Positions 15,090-21,633 of a stretch of DNA of 21,633 nt are shown here, one piece after another. The stretch covers positions 1 to 21,633 of the forward strand of contig CAZOJY010000058.1 in NCBI GenBank assembly GCA_964580235.1. The letters run 5' to 3'. The translations under genes and the position numbers were made by a program. Position 1 is the first letter of the stretch; each line of letters opens with the position of its first letter. The DNA comes from G020348385 sp964580235. Lineage in GTDB: Bacteria; Acidobacteriota; Aminicenantia; Aminicenantales; Aminicenantaceae. The notes beneath the pieces are model-generated. The model searched no databases. It saw only the letters and a program-made list of their open reading frames with translations, and was not told the origin of the DNA.

Positions 15090-15665
15090 GTGGAGCTGGT
15101 TGTAATGTTCATTTCGGCAGTACTGGTTCAAAACTTTGTCTTGTACTACTTTCTGGGAATATGCCCTTTCCTTGGCGTGAGCAAAAAAATTGATTCTGCT
15201 GTTTCCATGGGCTTGGCTGTCACGTTTGTCATGTCCATAACCGCCGTTTTTTCCTGGTTAATCAACAACCTGATCCTGATTCCTTACAACTTGGAGTATC
15301 TTCAGATCGTCTCTTTTATCATCGTGATTGCGTCGCTGGTGCAGCTTGTCGAAATGTTTATCCGAAAGACCAGCCCCCCTCTTTACCAGGCCCTGGGTAT
15401 CTATCTTCCTCTGATAACCACCAACTGTGCCATCATGGGGCTGGCTTTGATCGCGGCCTTGAACGAATTCGGTTTTATCGAGACTGTGATTTTTGGATTC
15501 GGGTCTGGCATCGGATTCACCCTGGCCATTGTTTTGATGGCCGGGATCCGAGAACAGCTGGATCTGGCTGATGTTCCCGAACCATTAAAAGGTGCGGGTA
15601 TCGCCCTTATTGTCGCTGGCATCATGGCCCTGGCCTTTAATGGATTTATAGGGATGCTGTCATGA
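15090..15665 (+). CDS. rnfA: Rnf complex subunit A (membrane subunit)
   Basis: A 191-residue partner of RnfE with about six hydrophobic helices. The conserved segments YYFLGICPFLGVS (first-helix Cys) and ITTNCAIMGLALI (second Cys) are the two cysteines expected for the intramembrane Fe-S cluster at the RnfA/RnfE interface. Translation starts with GTG at 15090, preceded by AAAGGAG. Its stop overlaps the rnfB start (ATGA). Confidence 0.95.
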   Translation: MELVVMFISAVLVQNFVLYYFLGICPFLGVSKKIDSAVSMGLAVTFVMSITAVFSWLINNLILIPYNLEYLQIVSFIIVIASLVQLVEMFIRKTSPPLYQALGIYLPLITTNCAIMGLALIAALNEFGFIETVIFGFGSGIGFTLAIVLMAGIREQLDLADVPEPLKGAGIALIVAGIMALAFNGFIGMLS

Positions 15666-16471
15666 CGCAACTTTTGATCCCGATTTTAACCATGACGGCA
15701 CTCGGGTTTCTTTTTTCCTCTGGACTGGTTCTGGCCTATAAAAAACTGCGCGTTGTAGAGGATCCCAAAATAGAAAAGATTTCCGAAGCTCTCCCGCAGG
15801 CAAACTGCGGCGCATGCGGTTATTCCGGCTGCCGCGCTTTTGCCGAGGCCGTGGTAAGAGGGGATGCAGAGACAAACGGGTGCCCCGTCGGCGGAGAACA
15901 GGTAGCCTCGGATGTGGCTGCAATTTTAGGTGTGCAGGCAGGAGAGATCATCAAAAAAGTGGCCCGCATCCACTGCCGGGGAACGCATCAGGCTGCCAAG
16001 GACAGAGGTTTGTATCTTGGGATATCGACCTGTAATGCTTCCCATCTCGTGGGGGGAAACAAGCAATGTTCTTATGGCTGCATGGGATACGGGGATTGTG
16101 TTCGAGCCTGCATGTTTGATGCTATATACATTGCAAAGGAGGGGCTCCCGACCGTCATCGAAGACAAGTGCACGGCCTGCGGCAAGTGTGTGGATGCTTG
16201 CCCGAGAAATATCATCGAACTCCATCCTCTCTCTCAAAACATTCTTGTTTTTTGCCGGTCAGAGGACCGGGGACCAACGGCCCGAAAGGTCTGCAAAAAT
16301 GCATGCATCGCCTGCGGAATATGCGTTCGGGCCTGCCCTGACGCTATTGTGCTCGAAAAGAATTTGGCCGTAATTACAGATCATAAAATAATTGACCCTG
16401 CAAAAATACCGGAAATCGAAAAATGTCCGACCAACTCTATAGGACGTTTGAGGGCTGAAGATGACAGATAG
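15662..16471 (+). CDS. rnfB: Rnf complex subunit B (ferredoxin-interacting Fe-S subunit)
   Basis: A 269-residue protein with an N-terminal membrane anchor (about 3-26) and a multi-cluster cytoplasmic part. The Fe-S domain C49/C52/C57/C74 (NCGACGYSGC) is followed by three ferredoxin-like motifs: C136/C140/C146/C150, C170/C173/C176/C180 and C215/C218/C221/C225. It is longer than the ~190-residue E. coli RsxB and resembles the extended forms of anaerobes. It is the likely docking point for soluble ferredoxin. Extra cysteines C105, C124, C198 and C211 are present. The start overlaps rnfA by four bases and the end overlaps the rseC-like gene by 11. Confidence 0.94.
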   Translation: MTQLLIPILTMTALGFLFSSGLVLAYKKLRVVEDPKIEKISEALPQANCGACGYSGCRAFAEAVVRGDAETNGCPVGGEQVASDVAAILGVQAGEIIKKVARIHCRGTHQAAKDRGLYLGISTCNASHLVGGNKQCSYGCMGYGDCVRACMFDAIYIAKEGLPTVIEDKCTACGKCVDACPRNIIELHPLSQNILVFCRSEDRGPTARKVCKNACIACGICVRACPDAIVLEKNLAVITDHKIIDPAKIPEIEKCPTNSIGRLRAEDDR

Positions 16472-16907
16472 CGGACTTGTCATTACAGCAGAAAAAGGTC
16501 TTGCCGAAGTTGAGGTCAGCTGCATTGAAGGGTGCCATGATTGCTCCGCCCGCAGCCTGTGTATCGGAAACAAACAAAATAATGGCCGGCTTTCCGCCAG
16601 GAATCCCCTGCATGCACTTCCGGGAGATCAGGTGAAAATCCAAATCCCGGAAGATCGCTACACCCGGGCTTTGATCCAGCTTTTTGGGGGACTTTTGTTT
16701 GCGCTGCTTCTTGGATTGGGAGGAGGATATGTGTTGTCTTTACTCTTTTCTCTTCCCTCGTTTTCAGCCAGTTTCTTCGGTCTTTTAGCCGGGCTGATTT
16801 GCGGGGGATTTGTTCTCACCCGCATATTCCGGCAAAAAAACAAAGAACAGCTTTATCCTGTGATTATTGATATAATAAAAAAAGGAGATTGCTATGGATC
16901 GGCGTGA
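16461..16907 (+). CDS. rseC: RseC/MucC family membrane protein
   Basis: A 148-residue protein of the RseC type (SoxR-reducing-system/sigma-E regulator RseC family). An N-terminal beta domain has four cysteines, C21/C25/C28/C34 (CIEGCHDC...C), then GDQVKIQIPEDRY, two membrane helices (about 70-115) and a short charged tail. RseC-like proteins are often found with Rnf operons. A role in Rnf assembly or redox control is inferred from that association. The start has GAGGGCTGAAG just upstream. It overlaps rnfB by 11 bases and the next gene by 14. Confidence 0.85.
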   Translation: MTDSGLVITAEKGLAEVEVSCIEGCHDCSARSLCIGNKQNNGRLSARNPLHALPGDQVKIQIPEDRYTRALIQLFGGLLFALLLGLGGGYVLSLLFSLPSFSASFFGLLAGLICGGFVLTRIFRQKNKEQLYPVIIDIIKKGDCYGSA

Positions 16908-17625
16908 TTTTTTTAAAAAAATATTTACGACTTCTTTGTTAGCTCCTATCCTTCTTGCTTCCGAATCTTCCGAAAATGATGAACTCTTTTTGATCGCAGA
17001 CAGGCCAGAAATTTATCTTCCAGAATTGCTTAAAGAACTGGGAATGGGGAACTCCGTTTTAGGGCAAAGCTATACTTTCCTCACCGCTCATCCCCAGGCA
17101 AAGGCCCTCATGCATGATCTAAAAAGATTTGGCTGGATGCAGGCTCCCCGGCCCAAAAAGGCCGATTTAAAAATCTCTTTTCGTCCTCTCCGCCATCCCG
17201 TCGCCCCTTCCTTCACACTGGTTAGATCCGGCCAAATCTGGGATGTCCGCAAAAAAGAGCTGTTATCCCTCTGGCGAGAAATGCAAAAAAAACGCCCCCC
17301 ATCCTCTTGTTTAACCATCGCTGCCACGCAAACCCGGCAGTCAGGTAACATGTCGGGAGATTCTGTCCGCATTTACATGGATGGGAATGTCAAAGACGAA
17401 TCCTCTTTGAAAAAAGATCAGATTAGAAGTTTTCGGCTCAAACAAGGAAAAATCACTATAAAAATCGAACAGGGAAAATTGTCTGTCCTGTCTTCGCCTT
17501 GCCGTCACAAAATATGCTGTTCTGTTCCCCCTGTTTCTTTCACCGGCGAGCGCATCGTGTGCGCACCAAACCACTTTCTTCTTGAAATTCAAGGGGCAGG
17601 ATCAATCGACACAATCATCGGATGA
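16894..17625 (+). CDS. Exported Rnf-linked protein with C-terminal NusG-domain-II-like module
   Basis: A 243-residue protein starting at ATG 16894 with AAAGGAG six bases upstream. The N-terminus (MDRRDFFKKIFTTSLLAPIL) is a signal sequence with a twin-Arg-like RRDFFKK, so export by Tat or Sec is likely. Residues about 30-150 are not recognised. Residues about 157-235 resemble the NusG domain II-type module of small exported proteins near Rnf and FMN-binding genes: SVRIYMDGNV, then SPCRHKICC (C203, C208, C209) and RIVCAPNHFLLEI (C223). The cysteines could form a disulfide or bind a metal. It is last in the rnf operon, overlapping rseC by 14 bases. The N-terminal region plus this module may be a lineage-specific accessory subunit. 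Its function is unknown. Confidence 0.7.
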   Translation: MDRRDFFKKIFTTSLLAPILLASESSENDELFLIADRPEIYLPELLKELGMGNSVLGQSYTFLTAHPQAKALMHDLKRFGWMQAPRPKKADLKISFRPLRHPVAPSFTLVRSGQIWDVRKKELLSLWREMQKKRPPSSCLTIAATQTRQSGNMSGDSVRIYMDGNVKDESSLKKDQIRSFRLKQGKITIKIEQGKLSVLSSPCRHKICCSVPPVSFTGERIVCAPNHFLLEIQGAGSIDTIIG

Positions 17626-17635
17626 TGATCCTGGG

Positions 17636-17700
17636 TTATTTACAGCCAACCCGCCGCACCCTAACATTAAGGGATTGTCGTGAGATTGGCTTGTAAATAA
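17636..17700. terminator. Inverted repeat between convergent operons, possible terminator
   Basis: The arms TTATTTACAGCCAA (17636-17649) and TTGGCTTGTAAATAA (17686-17700) are complementary apart from one extra base. They enclose a 36-base loop that itself contains CCCT/AGGG (17659-17662 and 17670-17673). The repeat sits in the 76-base gap between the rnf operon stop and the sugar operon stop, where a bidirectional terminator is expected. No U tract follows on either strand, so it may act as an mRNA-end stabiliser or Rho-linked site instead. Confidence 0.5.
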
Positions 17701-17701
17701 T

Positions 17702-19180
17702 TCAGGACAGGTCTTTGGTGTAGATGTTTTTGAAGTAAACTGGCGACCGGCTGTCATGATTCTGCAGCCCGATGTATCCTTCTCTTGCAAAATCTCTCAC
17801 CTTCCCGCGTGGTTCGGCCTCCCAATCCAGGATAAGAATGCCATTCAACTCGACCGTGATTTTGTTCTTTATGAAGGAAATTTTGAAATGATTCCACTCG
17901 CCGGCCGGATAAAAAGCCTCCTTCAGTGGAGCTTCTGCATCGTAGGCCGCGCCTGTCTTGTGGATTCCCTCTCCCGCAGGGTTGATCTGAATCTCGAAGG
18001 AGTGATAGATATAATCATCGCTTACAGGTATATCCGGGACCCGTAGGAAAATTCCGGAATTCGTGAATTTATCGGCACATTTGTAATCCAATTCCAGGAT
18101 AAAGTCTCTGTACTTTCTGGCTGCGTACCAAAGAAGCCCCATTCCTCCCTGCCCCTTCAACACGCCTGTTTTTTTATCCAGCTCAAAATATCCGGGACCA
18201 TAATGGTTCCACCCATGTTTGGAATACCCTCCATATCCACGCCTCAAAATCTGCTCATGATCCTGGTAGTAGGTGATGCTTCTGACGAATTCCAATCCTT
18301 TTTTGATGGCAGGAGAAGGGTTGTCTATATCTTCTTTTTTTTCATGCTCGATCGAAATACATTCTGCATAATCCTGCAGGGTAAGCTCGGCCAGGATGCC
18401 TCGGATATTTGCCTTCCCCTGCCCAAACGGGACATCATACGCGTTTTTTGTGCCAAAGACATTCAAATCTTTTAGGTGAACATCCAGAATGCGTCCTTTA
18501 AGCACCCTCATCGCTTCCACAGGATTAACGCCTGTCCGCATCCAGTGCCCTGTATCCGCACAAGCTCCTATTCTTGGATCCAATCCATCCACGCGATATA
18601 GAACGGATTCCGGCCTGGCATATTTTGTCGGCGTTGGGTGATTATGAATGGCAATGTTGATGTTATATTTTTTAACCATCTTTTCTATAAGCGAATAATC
18701 ATCATATTCTGGTTCGGTCACGATCGTCCGGATCCGCATTTTTTTAGCAAACTCAAACACTTTTCGCATGCTTTCCTCGTTATTTTCGAAAATGACGACG
18801 CCATAGCTAACCAACGTGAGACCGAGTTCTTTCAATTTTTTTTTGACTTGATCGATCTGTTCATCCGCCAGGTTGTGATCAAACTTCATCCCGGGATTTT
18901 TCCCGTCGAGAATCTGTCCGGGATAAGGCTGTACGTACTTGATACCCAAATCTTTTATCTTCTGGAGCGCTTCAAAAAAGGAAAACTTTCGGAATGTCCA
19001 GCACTGCACGGCAAAGGGAAATCTCTTGATCCGGACGCCTTCATATTTTGAGTTTACCGAAATCTTTTCTTGTCCGACATGGGCGAATCCCGTTTTATAT
19101 AGCCTGGGTAACGACGCGGCCAATCCGACAAAAATCACCAACAGAAAAATCATTATGACAAAATGCGTTTTATTTTTCAT
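17702..19180 (-). CDS. Exported sugar isomerase-like TIM barrel fused to DUF1080 (3-keto-glycoside hydrolase-like) domain
   Basis: A 492-residue two-domain protein. A membrane/signal helix (about 7-24, no lipobox Cys) predicts periplasmic location. Residues about 50-300 form a xylose isomerase-like TIM barrel, with probable metal ligands E156, D209 (GACADTGHW), H235 (DVHLKDLN) and E278 (SIEHE), and H179/H181 in IAIHNHPTP. Residues about 325-492 match DUF1080 (GYFELDKKTGVLKGQGGMG; then NSGIFLRVP; EIQINPAGEG; AGEWNHFKISF; GYIGLQNHDS), a jelly-roll domain found in 3-keto-disaccharide hydrolases. The two activities are often separate neighbouring genes. The start has a strong GGAGGAGG. It is last in a minus-strand operon, 48 bases after the Gfo/Idh/MocA gene. 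The substrate is unknown. Confidence 0.85.
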   Translation of the reverse strand: MKNKTHFVIMIFLLVIFVGLAASLPRLYKTGFAHVGQEKISVNSKYEGVRIKRFPFAVQCWTFRKFSFFEALQKIKDLGIKYVQPYPGQILDGKNPGMKFDHNLADEQIDQVKKKLKELGLTLVSYGVVIFENNEESMRKVFEFAKKMRIRTIVTEPEYDDYSLIEKMVKKYNINIAIHNHPTPTKYARPESVLYRVDGLDPRIGACADTGHWMRTGVNPVEAMRVLKGRILDVHLKDLNVFGTKNAYDVPFGQGKANIRGILAELTLQDYAECISIEHEKKEDIDNPSPAIKKGLEFVRSITYYQDHEQILRRGYGGYSKHGWNHYGPGYFELDKKTGVLKGQGGMGLLWYAARKYRDFILELDYKCADKFTNSGIFLRVPDIPVSDDYIYHSFEIQINPAGEGIHKTGAAYDAEAPLKEAFYPAGEWNHFKISFIKNKITVELNGILILDWEAEPRGKVRDFAREGYIGLQNHDSRSPVYFKNIYTKDLS

Positions 19181-19228
19181 ACCTCCTCCTCTATCGTTTA
19201 AAAATCATTTCCAGTGCATATATTTCAA

Positions 19229-20482
19229 TTAGCCGGATTTCCGGGGATTCCATTCCCCCCTGGCTACAGCCGGAACAAAGGAATCAAGCCCGAGCGGTGG
19301 ATACGGGATGGTTTTCTCTTGCTCGGCGCTCATGTAAGCTGTCATTAACAGTTCGGTGACATTAATCCCGTCTGAAAAATTCTCCATCGGGCGTTTCCCC
19401 TCAAGGAAAGACTTCACCATATGCCTGTTCTCTGCAATATACCCATATTCCGTCACCTCGCTTCCCACCACGGGCATAAGCCCTATCTCTGCATTTTGTT
19501 TTTCCACTAAATCTTCTCCTGCCTTTCCCTTGACATTTCGACTGAAGAACACTTTCAGGCCGGAATCTAGGGAATTGATAATCACCGAGTACTCGGGGCC
19601 CAAAAGTTCCATCGTCAGCCGAAGTCCTGCTCCTACATAGGCCCAGGATGTGCTTGTCTCTACCACAAGTTTCTCGCCGTTTTCATCTTTATACTCGATC
19701 AAGGCCCGGGCAAAATCTTCGGCCGGCCTTTTGATGTAATCTGTCTGGCCTCCGCTTCGATCGGCCAAGATCTTGGCATATCGCGGGTTTTGCCACTTCA
19801 AACAATCTGTGTAGGCTGTCACCTTTACAGGAGTAAGGACGTCCCGATCTGCTCCCGGGGGCGTGAGCATGAACCGGGCTTCCTCAACCGAATGACACAT
19901 CATGTCGTTCAGCACACCACCGCCTTGAAGTCTTCCTTCCCAAAACCAAGGCATATGAGGTCCGCTGTGTTCCTCTGCCGCGCGTGCTAGATAGGGGCGC
20001 CCGGTTAAGCGGGCGCCCCGGGCCCAGGCGATTTCCTTCCCCCTCACAATGGCCGGAGCAAAGACCTGGTTCTCCAGATACCCATCCAGAAGCTCCGCCT
20101 TTTGTGCAAGTTCCAACATTCTCCTGGCCTCTGCCACATTTCTTCCGAGAGGTTTTTCACATGTGATTCCTATCAGCTCGCCTTTCCGGGACTCTAATGC
20201 ATGAACGATTTCTTCCATCACTTCTATGCGTGTAAAATTCGGCGCACAAATCCAAAGAGCGTTGATCTCAGGGTTGGCAATCATATCCGTTACCGTTCGA
20301 TAGGATCGGGCCTCACCGACATTCAACTCCCTCGCGAGAGCGGCGGCCTCCTCTGCTGTCTCTTTTTTACGGCTGACCAAACCCAGGATATCGGCATCCC
20401 GTACGCCAAGCCAGGAGCGGAGGTGGAACCGCGCGATGAATCCTGCTCCGATGATTCCTATGCCTATTCTTTTTTTCCCCAT
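19229..20482 (-). CDS. Gfo/Idh/MocA family NAD(P)-dependent sugar oxidoreductase
   Basis: A 417-residue dehydrogenase. The N-terminal Rossmann motif GIGIIGAGFIARFH (about 7-20) binds NAD(P). The family signature EKP is at 109-111 (TCEKPLGRN). The C-terminal domain has GGGVLNDMMCHSVEEA with D193 and H197 in the usual catalytic positions. No signal peptide is present, so it should be cytoplasmic. With DUF1080 and TIM-barrel partners, such enzymes often oxidise or reduce the C3 position of glycosides; that role is inferred here. The ATG at 20482 has AGAGGAAAAAG upstream. It follows the MFS gene by 66 bases and precedes the isomerase/DUF1080 gene by 48. A GC-rich perfect hairpin lies inside the gene at 19994-20019. 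Confidence 0.9.
   Translation of the reverse strand: MGKKRIGIGIIGAGFIARFHLRSWLGVRDADILGLVSRKKETAEEAAALARELNVGEARSYRTVTDMIANPEINALWICAPNFTRIEVMEEIVHALESRKGELIGITCEKPLGRNVAEARRMLELAQKAELLDGYLENQVFAPAIVRGKEIAWARGARLTGRPYLARAAEEHSGPHMPWFWEGRLQGGGVLNDMMCHSVEEARFMLTPPGADRDVLTPVKVTAYTDCLKWQNPRYAKILADRSGGQTDYIKRPAEDFARALIEYKDENGEKLVVETSTSWAYVGAGLRLTMELLGPEYSVIINSLDSGLKVFFSRNVKGKAGEDLVEKQNAEIGLMPVVGSEVTEYGYIAENRHMVKSFLEGKRPMENFSDGINVTELLMTAYMSAEQEKTIPYPPLGLDSFVPAVARGEWNPRKSG
19994..20019. repeat. Perfect 10-bp GC-rich inverted repeat inside the oxidoreductase gene
   Basis: GGGGCGCCCG (19994-20003), loop GTTAAG, and CGGGCGCCCC (20010-20019) are exact reverse complements. All 20 stem bases are G or C, so the RNA hairpin should be very stable. 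It lies in coding sequence at about residues 155-163 (ARGARLTGR). A short AT-rich stretch (TATCTAG on the minus strand) follows, but no U tract. Confidence 0.6.
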
Positions 20483-20548
20483 CTTTTTCCTCTCTTTTTA
20501 TCTTCTCCCGGACTTAAGAAAATTCAAATTCAAAGAATTCTTAACGTT
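20483..20548. other. Short intergenic gap in the sugar operon
   Basis: 66 AT-rich bases between the MFS and oxidoreductase genes. They hold the ribosome binding site of the latter and an AAGAATTCTT palindrome. No terminator is visible, in keeping with co-transcription. Confidence 0.45.
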
Positions 20549-21633
20549 TCATCCGTTTGTTTTTGTTTTTGACGGCCGATTGTCTTTCACAAAAAGCAAA
20601 AAGGCAACCGCACAGAGAACGGTCAGAAAACAAGGAACGATAAAAACGTGTGTCCAATTGGTGCCAGTATCTGTGGTAAAAAGATCACGAATCCAGCCGG
20701 CAAAAAGGCTGCCGATGTAGCTTCCTATGCCGTAGGTCACCAGCATGATGAGGCTCTGCGCCGAATGCCGGATATCTCTTGGCGCCACAGTATCCACATA
20801 GATAAACGCGGCAGCAAAGAAAAACACAAAGCAGAAACCATGGAGGCTCAATGAGGCAATCACCAGCCAGGGGGGTGTTCCGATAGCAAAGATGATATAC
20901 CTTAGGGGCCAGGCCAAAACACCCAGCACAAGAATGTTTCTAATTCCGATCCGGGAAATGCAATAAGGCAGCAGGATGGCCAGAACAAAAATTTCGGCCA
21001 CCTGGGCAATCACCATCACTCCTGGAACACTGGCGCTCGAAAGGCCGATTTTATCAGACGTCAAAAATGGCGCTGTCAACACATAGTAGAACATCAGTTC
21101 CGTGGCCACAATAAAAGAGATGATGACAAACGCCATAAAATTTTTTTCTTTCATCATCTTGAGAGCCTCTAAAAATGCCCAGGGCTTTGTGTTTTCTTTT
21201 TTTGGCGGCGTATTCGGCAGGCCGATTGCCTGAAATCCCATAATGATAGAGAAGATCCCGGCTAATAACAGCGTGTCTCCACGAAGACCAAGTATTTTTC
21301 CGGCTTGCGCATAATGCCTCCACCCCATCAGCGTAAGCCCTGCCGCAATCCATCCGATAGTTCCCCAGACCCTGACAATTCCGAATTCCTTTTCTGAGTT
21401 TTTCAGGTTGATAAAGGCCACAGAATTTGTCAACGCAAGAGTAGGCGCATATAAAAGGCAGTAAAAAAGCATCAGCCACATCATGGTATGATAATCAGAA
21501 ACCCTAGATATAAACAACAGGAGGCCCCCTCCCACCAATTGGAGGACTGCAATGACTTTTTGGCTGGCTAAGTACCCCACGACGATTTGCTCGCCGTTTA
21601 AAGTCGCTTGGCTGGTTGGCACAGGCAGCGAGC
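20549..21633 (-). CDS. MFS transporter, nucleoside:H+ symporter type (5' end missing)
   Basis: The C-terminal ~361 residues of a major facilitator superfamily permease; the frame runs off the right edge, so the first helix or more is missing. About ten hydrophobic helices are visible. The segment YAPTLALTNSVAFINL followed by FGIVRVWGTIGWIAAG resembles the nucleoside:H+ symporter (NupG/XapB-like) branch, whose members also carry other glycosides. A GTG at 21622 is internal, not the real start: upstream codons continue in frame (S-L-P before it). It is probably the first gene of the sugar operon in this window and would import the compound handled by the downstream oxidoreductase. The substrate is unproven. 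Confidence 0.85.
   Translation of the reverse strand, partial: SLPVPTSQATLNGEQIVVGYLASQKVIAVLQLVGGGLLLFISRVSDYHTMMWLMLFYCLLYAPTLALTNSVAFINLKNSEKEFGIVRVWGTIGWIAAGLTLMGWRHYAQAGKILGLRGDTLLLAGIFSIIMGFQAIGLPNTPPKKENTKPWAFLEALKMMKEKNFMAFVIISFIVATELMFYYVLTAPFLTSDKIGLSSASVPGVMVIAQVAEIFVLAILLPYCISRIGIRNILVLGVLAWPLRYIIFAIGTPPWLVIASLSLHGFCFVFFFAAAFIYVDTVAPRDIRHSAQSLIMLVTYGIGSYIGSLFAGWIRDLFTTDTGTNWTHVFIVPCFLTVLCAVAFLLFVKDNRPSKTKTNG

Noticed and set aside
16255..16270. CCGGTC/GACCGG hairpin in rnfB
   Set aside because: It is a short six-base stem in coding sequence with no supporting context. Such stems are common by chance.
18203..19051. Plus-strand frames over the isomerase/DUF1080 gene
   Set aside because: They are antisense to a well-supported enzyme, have no ribosome binding sites and show no recognisable motifs.
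21620..21622. GTG as the true start of the MFS gene
   Set aside because: The frame stays open to the window edge and the family needs additional N-terminal helix sequence, so the gene is cut by the edge.
1..21633. CRISPR arrays, tRNA or rRNA genes
   Set aside because: No regularly spaced repeats, cloverleaf-like segments with a T-loop GGTTC-type core, or rRNA-like conserved stretches were seen by eye.

Overview
The window is about 21.6 kb of a bacterial chromosome with moderate GC and densely packed genes. Three traits suggest a Candidatus Aminicenantes/Acidobacteriota-type organism: very large Ser/Thr kinases built as zinc ribbon, kinase, membrane helix, TolB/FlgO-like domain and TPRs; an Rnf complex in the order C-D-G-E-A-B; and a sugar operon with a DUF1080 protein. 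This lineage call is inference from gene content only.

Left part (1-2510): a SnoaL-like protein and a zinc-independent MDR oxidoreductase lie on the minus strand. About 900 bases without an intact gene follow. They hold an internally deleted IS91-like transposase remnant and an unassigned small ORF.

Kinase block (2445-9739): two tandem paralogous receptor-type kinases of 1041 and 1037 aa are driven by near-identical promoters and leaders. A minus-strand HepT/MntA (HEPN/MNT) toxin-antitoxin pair sits between them. HepT runs into the 3' end of kinase 1 with overlapping stop codons, and MntA diverges from kinase 2. A second, shorter transposase remnant of the same lineage and orientation follows at 9835-10019, so the block is bracketed by two related remnants.

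Middle (10293-11417): a GNAT-type acyltransferase-fold protein similar to YghO lies on the minus strand, divergent from the Rnf operon.

Rnf operon (11528-17625): rnfC, D, G, E, A and B are followed by an RseC-family protein and an exported protein with a C-terminal NusG-domain-II-like module. All are tightly coupled (overlaps of 1-14 nt or a 2-nt gap). The complex would exchange electrons between ferredoxin and NADH and couple this to ion movement. No apbE flavin transferase gene is in the window.

Right part (17702-21633, minus strand): an MFS transporter of the nucleoside:H+ symporter type (cut by the window edge), a Gfo/Idh/MocA oxidoreductase and an exported TIM-barrel/DUF1080 fusion form a likely operon. 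The set fits uptake and 3-keto-type processing of a glycoside. An imperfect inverted repeat lies between this operon and the convergent Rnf operon.

No tRNA, rRNA or CRISPR array was seen. The items most worth following up are the shared deletion junctions of the two transposase remnants, the kinase pair enclosing a HepT/MntA module with a duplicated promoter, the extra exported Rnf-linked protein, and the TIM-barrel/DUF1080 fusion.
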